Shown: positions 31,207-35,562 of the stretch, piece after piece
Position numbering within the stretch: position 1 is the first letter of the stretch
How the letters are laid out: each line of letters begins with the position of its first letter
Made by a program: the position numbers and the translations under genes
Notes under the pieces: generated by a model
What the model was told of the DNA's origin: nothing
The model's input: only the letters and a program-made list of their open reading frames with translations
Database searches by the model: none
Origin: Candidatus Gastranaerophilales bacterium
GTDB taxonomy: Bacteria > Cyanobacteriota > Vampirovibrionia > Gastranaerophilales > Gastranaerophilaceae
Direction: 5' to 3'
Length of the DNA stretch: 35,562 nt
Assembly: GCA_944325025.1 (NCBI GenBank)
Contig: CALUYN010000017.1
Coordinates: forward strand, 1 to 35,562

Positions 31207-32337
31207 ATGGGAACTGAAGTAGTTGAAAAAGAATTCTCAGGGAAAATAACCCTGCTTGATAAATATATCTTAAGACAAATTATTGAAATGTTTATCATGG
31301 GTGTTTGCGTGTTTACATCAATCATATTTGCATCAGACACGTTTATTACCTTAATTAAACAGATTTCTCTATTCGGAATTCCTTTCAAAGTGGCTTTGAT
31401 GATGATTATCTTAAACTTGCCGCAGGTAATCGTTATGACAATTCCTATGGGGGTTTTGCTTGCAACTGTTATGACACTGAACGGTTTGAGCTTAAAATCT
31501 GAAATCACCGTTATGAGAGCCTGCGGAATTGGTTTAAATAGAATTGCAAAACCGATATTTATTTTCGCACTCGTTATGTCAATTTGCAGCTTTATAATCA
31601 ACGAAAGTATTGTTCCTGTAATGACAAAACAGTCTAAAGACCTTGCTTTATGGTCGTTAGGGCAAAAAAATATTCCTGAAGGGAAACAAAACTTTGTATT
31701 CAAAGAACTGACAGACGGCAACAGTTTGAAACGGCTTTTTTACGTTGGCTTTTGTGAAAATAAGGTTTTGCATAACATTACTGTTCTTGACACTGCAAAA
31801 CAAGGCACAATTCAAGTTCTACAGGCAGATGAAGGCAAAACATCCCCCGAAGGTTGGGAATTTGAAAAGGGTGCTGTCTATACTGTGGGAGATGACGGCA
31901 AAATCCTTAACACAACACTGTTTGACAGATCAATTGTAAAATTTGGGCTTGATATGTCAAAAGAATTAAACAAAAACGTTGCAAAGGAAATGAACTTTAC
32001 TCAATTAATAAATTATATACGTCACAATCATATTAGCGATGAGCAAAAAAACGTAATTCATATAGAACTTTATGACAAACTTGCTCTGCCATTAACTACT
32101 ATCGCACTTGTGTTAATTGGCGTACCGCTTGCCATAACTCCGCCAAGAGTACGTTATAACAGAGGATTCTTATTCAGCATCCTGATAATTTTTGCTTATT
32201 ATCTAATACGTGCACTCTCAATTTCATTTGGAGAAGCAGGAACTTTGCAGCCATTTTTGGCAGCCTGGATGCCTAACATAGTCTTAACCATTGTAGGTGC
32301 AATACTTTATTACAAAAAAGTTTACACAATCGAATAG
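31207..32337 (+). CDS. LptF/LptG-family permease
   Basis: A 376-residue inner-membrane protein of the YjgP/YjgQ family, the membrane part of the ABC exporter that moves lipopolysaccharide to the outer membrane. It shows the family layout: an N-terminal segment LLDKYILRQIIEMFIMGV, three early membrane helices, a large periplasmic domain (about 130-270), and three C-terminal helices (LALPLTTIALVLIGVPLAIT and following). Which of LptF or LptG it represents cannot be decided. Upstream in-frame sequence is open but lies in repeats, so ATG 31207 is used although no ribosome site is clear. Its stop codon lies in a repeat. Confidence 0.9.
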   Translation: MGTEVVEKEFSGKITLLDKYILRQIIEMFIMGVCVFTSIIFASDTFITLIKQISLFGIPFKVALMMIILNLPQVIVMTIPMGVLLATVMTLNGLSLKSEITVMRACGIGLNRIAKPIFIFALVMSICSFIINESIVPVMTKQSKDLALWSLGQKNIPEGKQNFVFKELTDGNSLKRLFYVGFCENKVLHNITVLDTAKQGTIQVLQADEGKTSPEGWEFEKGAVYTVGDDGKILNTTLFDRSIVKFGLDMSKELNKNVAKEMNFTQLINYIRHNHISDEQKNVIHIELYDKLALPLTTIALVLIGVPLAITPPRVRYNRGFLFSILIIFAYYLIRALSISFGEAGTLQPFLAAWMPNIVLTIVGAILYYKKVYTIE

Positions 32338-32351
32338 GAGCGTAGCCGCTC
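32334..32351. repeat. ATAGGAGCGTAGCCGCTC hairpin repeat, copy 1
   Basis: Contains GAGCG-TAGC-CGCTC, a 5-bp hairpin; it begins at the stop codon of the permease gene. Copy 2 is at 32538-32555. Confidence 0.7.
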
Positions 32352-32455
32352 CACCCAACACAGCTTACGACCTTGCATGAAGCGCTTATAACGGGTACTC
32401 AAATATTTTATTAATATTCTTAATATCGCTTTGTTTGATAAATGCACTCGGGTAC

Positions 32456-32482
32456 GTCATCCTGAACTTGTTTCAGGATCTC
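32456..32482. repeat. Dispersed palindromic repeat (family B: GTCATCCTGAA...TTCAGGAT)
   Basis: GTCATCCTGAACTTGTTTCAGGATCTC type sequence (central 20-nt palindrome ATCCTGAACTTGTTTCAGGA). Related copies are at 13671, 33533 and 33599. Confidence 0.75.
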
Positions 32483-32537
32483 AAAACTTATCCCTCGCAT
32501 CTCTCTTGCTTTACATAAATTTATAGTATAAACTAAA

Positions 32538-32555
32538 ATAGGAGCGTAGCCGCTC
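32538..32555. repeat. ATAGGAGCGTAGCCGCTC hairpin repeat, copy 2
   Basis: Identical to copy 1; 204 bp separate the two starts, with a family B repeat between them and no gene. Confidence 0.7.
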
Positions 32556-32608
32556 AACTAGTTACAAACTAACAAAAAATTTATTTACATGTTTTTAGAT
32601 AAAACAAA

Positions 32609-33190
32609 ATGAACAATAACTTATTTCAAACAAATTTTAATAAAAGATTAAACGATTATGATTTAAATATTTTAAATGATAACTCTTTTAAAGACCTTGA
32701 TGACAAAACCTTAAAACTTGAATGTCTTATTGCTGAAAAAGAAGAAGCTCTTGATGCATTAAACACAAAAATAAAGGGAGCAGAGTTACTCGGCAAACTG
32801 CTTGATGTTATGGATTTAAAAATCCGTGCAAAACAAATAGAAAACGAGCTTGTTCAACTTAAAGAAGAATATTCAAAACGTAATATAACAGAAAAACTTA
32901 CAGATGTTATAACACCTAAAAAACAAAAACCGAAATTATCGCCGATACACAGACTTGCACGTTTTGTTTCAAGAAAAATTATCGCGCGCATGTCAAAAAA
33001 ATTTAAATCAATTCTTGACTTAAGCGATTCTTTAGACACTCTTGAAAGCATAAATGAAAATGTAGACGAGCTTATTGCGATGAAAGTGCCCTACGGCGAA
33101 ACAAAAGCAAATTACGAAAAACTGACCAACTATCTTTACCACGCAAACAGAATTCATTCCCAGATTAATAAGAAGATGCAAAAGCTGTAA
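32609..33190 (+). CDS. Coiled-coil hypothetical protein
   Basis: A 193-residue protein that I do not recognise, dominated by helices with heptad character (about 35-90, LKLECLIAEKEEALDALNTK and neighbours; about 135-190). A basic stretch lies at 95-125 (KKQKPKLSPIHRLARFVSRK). No signal peptide or membrane segment. No clear ribosome site is visible before the ATG. It follows a repeat-rich spacer after the permease gene and stands alone. Structural or nucleic-acid-binding roles are both possible. Confidence 0.65.
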   Translation: MNNNLFQTNFNKRLNDYDLNILNDNSFKDLDDKTLKLECLIAEKEEALDALNTKIKGAELLGKLLDVMDLKIRAKQIENELVQLKEEYSKRNITEKLTDVITPKKQKPKLSPIHRLARFVSRKIIARMSKKFKSILDLSDSLDTLESINENVDELIAMKVPYGETKANYEKLTNYLYHANRIHSQINKKMQKL

Positions 33191-33202
33191 ATTTTAATAA
33201 TA

Positions 33203-33231
33203 TTGCGTTATTTTAGAATTTATTATATAAT
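33203..33231 (+). promoter_or_regulatory. Predicted promoter of the hydrophobic peptide gene
   Basis: TTGCGT (33203-33208), a 17-nt spacer and a perfect TATAAT (33226-33231), giving a leader of about 70 nt. Confidence 0.6.
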
Positions 33232-33254
33232 TTATTTTGTAGGATAAGCTCACG

Positions 33255-33303
33255 CTTTCCGCCGACACACACGATTAGTGAAGAAATTGGTCGGAAAGGA
33301 GGG
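33255..33303 (+). promoter_or_regulatory. Structured leader next to the peptide ribosome site
   Basis: CTTTCC (33255-33260) can pair with GGAAAG (33293-33298), extended by GAC/GTC or alternatively CCGAC/GTCGG. The right arm runs into the ribosome site AAGGAGGG (33296-33303), so folding would limit access to it. Confidence 0.5.
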
Positions 33304-33307
33304 CACT

Positions 33308-33373
33308 ATGATTAGACTAATAATAATGCTATTACTGGCATTTGCAATAGCAGTAATAGCATCTAAAGTCTAA
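33308..33373 (+). CDS. 21-residue hydrophobic peptide, candidate type I toxin
   Basis: A 22-codon frame encodes MIRLIIMLLLAFAIAV followed by IASKV. It is a single membrane-spanning helix with one Arg near the start and one Lys near the end. The very strong ribosome site GGAAAGGAGGG is 5 nt before the ATG. Size and pattern resemble the short Ibs peptides of type I toxin-antitoxin systems (which start MMRLVIIL). It has its own promoter, a structured leader and a 3' hairpin. A strong promoter on the other strand faces it. The gene is too small for ordinary ORF calling. Another possibility is a small membrane regulator; no homologue search could be run. Confidence 0.6.
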   Translation: MIRLIIMLLLAFAIAVIASKV

Positions 33374-33374
33374 A

Positions 33375-33435
33375 TGTAGGAGTGAAGATGAGCCTTTAAG
33401 AAAAACACCACTTATTCTTATTGGCTCTTCCTACA
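33375..33435. ncRNA. Hairpin at the 3' end of the peptide transcript / 5' end of the opposing RNA
   Basis: TGTAGGA (33375-33381) pairs with TCCTACA (33429-33435), and GAGCC (33390-33394) with GGCTC (33423-33427), with a bulge between. A further TAAGAA/TTCTTA pairing is possible inside. On the minus strand it would be the first stem of an antisense RNA starting near 33434. Confidence 0.45.
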
Positions 33436-33440
33436 GATAT

Positions 33441-33469
33441 ATTATTTACGATTTTTTACAATTTGTCAA
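33441..33469 (-). promoter_or_regulatory. Predicted antisense promoter opposing the peptide gene
   Basis: On the minus strand: TTGACA (33469-33464), a 17-nt spacer and AATAAT (33446-33441). The -35 is a perfect consensus. Transcription would run leftward from about 33434 across the peptide frame. Confidence 0.6.
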
Positions 33470-33487
33470 GTGTCAAAACACGGTATT

Positions 33488-33710
33488 TATATCGCAGTTT
33501 ATACTAAATATGGGGAAAAAGCGTCACCCAGAACTTATTTCAGGGTCTAAATAATATGAGATTCCGCACTTCGTAAGGACAGGTTCACTCAAAATTTTTG
33601 TCATCCTGAAATAAGTTCTGGATGACAAAAATTTTGGTTCGCTTTGTCAAACAAGTTCGGAATGACAGTATGCCCGTGTTTTGAATATATTTAGTGTAAA
33701 CTGCGATATA
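33488..33710. mobile_element. MITE-like palindromic element, about 223 bp
   Basis: Outer arms of 24 bp (TATATCGCAGTTTATACTAA... at 33488-33511 and its complement at 33687-33710) differ at one position. Inside is a 16-bp perfect inverted repeat (33591-33606 with 33620-33635, AAAATTTTTGTCATCC) and family A/B palindromes (33533-33550, 33599-33626, 33645-33669). There is no coding frame. It looks like a miniature element into which, or from which, the dispersed repeats derive. Confidence 0.65.
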
Positions 33711-33761
33711 AGTCCCCAAAACACCGCTTGCGAAACTGTTATTTTTGTCATAAAATTTTCC

Positions 33762-33767
33762 TATAAT
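33762..33767 (+). promoter_or_regulatory. Predicted -10 element for gatA
   Basis: TATAAT, 27 nt before the start codon; no good -35 at standard spacing. Confidence 0.4.
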
Positions 33768-33793
33768 AAAATGAATAGCTTTAAGGAGATATT

Positions 33794-35257
33794 ATGAACG
33801 AGCTTTTGAAAAAATCAGCAGCAGAACAAAGCAAAGCTTTAAAAAATAAAGAAATTTCAGCCGTGGAACTAACAAATGCTGCATTTGACAGGATTGAAGA
33901 AGTTGACGGGGAATTAGGTGCGTTTAATTCTTTGACAAAAGAAACCGCACTTGAAACTGCTAAAAAAGTCGATGAAAAAATCGCAAAAGGGGAAGAATTG
34001 CCGCTTTTGGCAGGTGTTCCGCTTGCACTCAAAGACAATATGAATTTGAAAGGTTCAAAAACAACTGCATCTTCAAAAATTCTGGAAAACTTTGTTTCTC
34101 CGTTTAATGCTACAATAAGCGAAAAGCTCTTGAATAATTTAGTTCCGATTGTCGGAAAAGCCAACCTTGATGAATTTGCAATGGGATCATCAAACGAAAA
34201 CTCGGCTTTCAAAAAAGTTCATAACCCGTGGGATTTAAAAAAAGTTCCGGGTGGTTCATCAGGCGGTTCTGCAGCTTCCGTTGCAGCATGCGAAGCTACT
34301 CTTGCACTCGGTTCTGATACCGGCGGTTCTATCAGACTTCCTGCATCTTTCTGCGGCATTGTCGGGATGAAACCAACTTACGGACGTGTATCCAGATACG
34401 GTCTAATTGCATTTGCATCATCACTAGATCAAATTGGGCCTTTTGCAAGAACTGTTGAGGATGCAGCAAATTTACTTGAAGTTATCTCTGGACATGACCC
34501 AAAAGACAGTACATCTTTAAATCTGCCTGTAGAACATTACGCAGCACATCTAAATGATGATATAAAAGGTATGAAAGTCGGCGTTATAAAAGAACTTATG
34601 ACTGATGCTTTGTCAGAAGATGTTCAAAAAGCCGTTCAAAAAGCAATTGAAGACTATAAAAAATTAGGATGTGAAATTGTTGAGATTTCATTACCTAACT
34701 TGAAACACTCAATCGGAATTTACTATATTCTCGCAACAGCAGAATGCTCATCAAACTTAGCACGTTTTGACGGTGTAAAATACGGTTATCGAACACCTGA
34801 TGCCAAAAATCTTCTTGAAATGTATACAAAAACTCGTGCAGAAGGATTCGGACCTGAAGTTAAACGTCGTATAATGCTTGGAACTTACGCACTATCATCT
34901 GGTTACTATGATGCTTATTACAAAAAAGCTCAACAAATGAGAGCATTAGTAACTCAAGATTTTGTAGAAGCATTCAAAAAAGCTGATATTTTAATCTCTC
35001 CAACTTGTCCAAATACTGCATTTGAACTTGGAGCAAAAGCATCAGATCCTCTTGCAATGTATTTGACAGATATTGCAACAATTTCTGCTAACCTTGCCGG
35101 AATTCCGGGATTGAGCGTTCCTGCCGGATTTGACAAAGACGGTATGCCGATAGGTTTACAGATTTTAGCTCCGCAATTGCAGGAAAGCAGATTGTTCAAC
35201 GCGGCTCACAAGTTTGAAAGAGCTAACGATTATTATCTAAAGTTGGCAAAAATATAG
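33794..35257 (+). CDS. gatA: Asp/Glu-tRNA amidotransferase subunit A
   Basis: A 487-residue amidase that releases ammonia from glutamine for conversion of Glu-tRNA-Gln (and Asp-tRNA-Asn) to the amidated forms, working with GatB and GatC. The amidase-signature triad is in place: Lys80 (PLALKDN), Ser155 (PGGSSGGSAA) and Ser179 (GSDTGGSIRLP). KPTYGRVSRYGLIAFASSLDQ is the family hallmark that separates GatA from other amidases. TTAAGGAGATATT is a strong ribosome site. Neither gatB nor gatC is nearby in the window. Next downstream is a HI0074-like gene. Confidence 0.97.
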   Translation: MNELLKKSAAEQSKALKNKEISAVELTNAAFDRIEEVDGELGAFNSLTKETALETAKKVDEKIAKGEELPLLAGVPLALKDNMNLKGSKTTASSKILENFVSPFNATISEKLLNNLVPIVGKANLDEFAMGSSNENSAFKKVHNPWDLKKVPGGSSGGSAASVAACEATLALGSDTGGSIRLPASFCGIVGMKPTYGRVSRYGLIAFASSLDQIGPFARTVEDAANLLEVISGHDPKDSTSLNLPVEHYAAHLNDDIKGMKVGVIKELMTDALSEDVQKAVQKAIEDYKKLGCEIVEISLPNLKHSIGIYYILATAECSSNLARFDGVKYGYRTPDAKNLLEMYTKTRAEGFGPEVKRRIMLGTYALSSGYYDAYYKKAQQMRALVTQDFVEAFKKADILISPTCPNTAFELGAKASDPLAMYLTDIATISANLAGIPGLSVPAGFDKDGMPIGLQILAPQLQESRLFNAAHKFERANDYYLKLAKI

Positions 35258-35310
35258 CAAACCTGCCTCTCTTGCACAGGGAAAGGAAGAACAAAACGGT
35301 GGAGGGATAT

Positions 35311-35562
35311 ATGCTTAACACCGAATATCTTGAAAAAGATATTGCAATACTTGAGAAATCTTATACTTGTATAAAATCGGCAGAAGAAGGTTCCATTGAC
35401 TATGAAATGTACAGGAATTCGCTTGTAAAAAGTTTTGAAATGACGCTTGAACAAAGCGGAAAACTTTTAAGAAAAAAACTGACTCCCTATTTTGCAAGTA
35501 AAAAAGCTGTAGATTTGTTAACTTTCAAAGATTTATTCAGAGAAGCTTTGAAACATTCATTA
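35311..35562 (+). CDS. HI0074/HepT-like nucleotidyltransferase substrate-binding protein (partial)
   Basis: The frame starts at ATG 35311, with GGTGGAGGGATAT as ribosome site, and is open to the end of the window (84 codons). The all-helical sequence matches the HI0074 family: ILEKSYTCIKSAEEG, SLVKSFEMTLEQSGKLLRKKL and KDLFREALKHS. These proteins pair with small MNT-type nucleotidyltransferases, either as substrate-binding subunits or as HepT-like toxins. The partner gene would be expected just beyond the window. The C-terminus is missing, so toxin motifs (RX4-6H) cannot be examined. Confidence 0.8.
   Translation, partial: MLNTEYLEKDIAILEKSYTCIKSAEEGSIDYEMYRNSLVKSFEMTLEQSGKLLRKKLTPYFASKKAVDLLTFKDLFREALKHSL

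Noticed and set aside
1-35562. CRISPR array, rRNA genes, or IS transposase.
   Set aside because: No regularly spaced direct repeats, no rRNA-like stretch and no transposase frame were found.

Overview
This is an AT-rich chromosomal segment from a Gram-negative-type bacterium using the standard code (TGA acts as a stop throughout). An LptF/LptG-family permease implies an LPS-bearing outer membrane. The GGGtGRT protein with its NifU-like partner points to an anaerobe, and two short proteins begin with a V/I-S-F-x-G motif that I associate with gut Melainabacteria (Gastranaerophilales). That placement is inference from style and gene content; no rRNA is present to confirm it.

Layout. 1-1663: the edge of what looks like an integrated element (excisionase-like gene plus an unknown Cys-rich protein), ending at a tRNA-Glu gene broken just after its anticodon. 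1855-6507: an esterase, a zinc alcohol dehydrogenase, a 4-TM membrane protein, a membrane-anchored small protein, a secreted parvulin, a GGDEF diguanylate cyclase and an HD-domain protein. 6733-11449: a small orphan protein, an XRE regulator, a promoter, three glycosyltransferases in a row (one with a C10 tract) and homoserine dehydrogenase. 11530-14736: an EF-hand protein, the GGGtGRT/NifU-like pair and a VSFNGF mini-protein. 14912-20025: a five-gene leftward signalling operon (TPR-GAF-HD-GYP, exported TPR protein, two LuxR-type response regulators, pentapeptide-repeat protein). 20101-25441: a DPM-like glycosyltransferase, an M48-like pseudopeptidase, twin zinc-ribbon proteins, a phosphohexomutase, prephenate dehydratase and AcpS. 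25554-26652: an isolated phage tail-fibre plus assembly-protein cassette with its own promoter and terminator. 26691-32337: an ISFTG protein, TyrS, an S23/four-helix-bundle gene flanked by inverted repeats, CysE, a small protein, a second alcohol dehydrogenase and the LptF/G permease. 32609-35562: a coiled-coil protein, a candidate type I toxin-antitoxin locus, a palindromic MITE-like element, GatA and the start of a HI0074/HepT-like protein.

How the genes fit together. Cyclic di-GMP signalling is represented by a synthase (5204) and a probable degrading enzyme (18283), the latter in an operon with response regulators but no histidine kinase. Surface variation is suggested by the glycosyltransferase cluster with its slippage-prone tract, by the tail-fibre cassette and by LPS export. 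Amino-acid and translation housekeeping genes (hom, pheA, cysE, tyrS, gatA) are interspersed. Intergenic spaces are unusually rich in several palindromic repeat families.

The strongest unexplained feature is at 33203-33469. A 21-codon hydrophobic peptide with a very strong ribosome site has its own promoter and a structured leader, and is opposed by a consensus TTGACA-N17-AATAAT promoter reading back across it. This is the architecture of a type I (Ibs/Sib-like) toxin-antitoxin locus.
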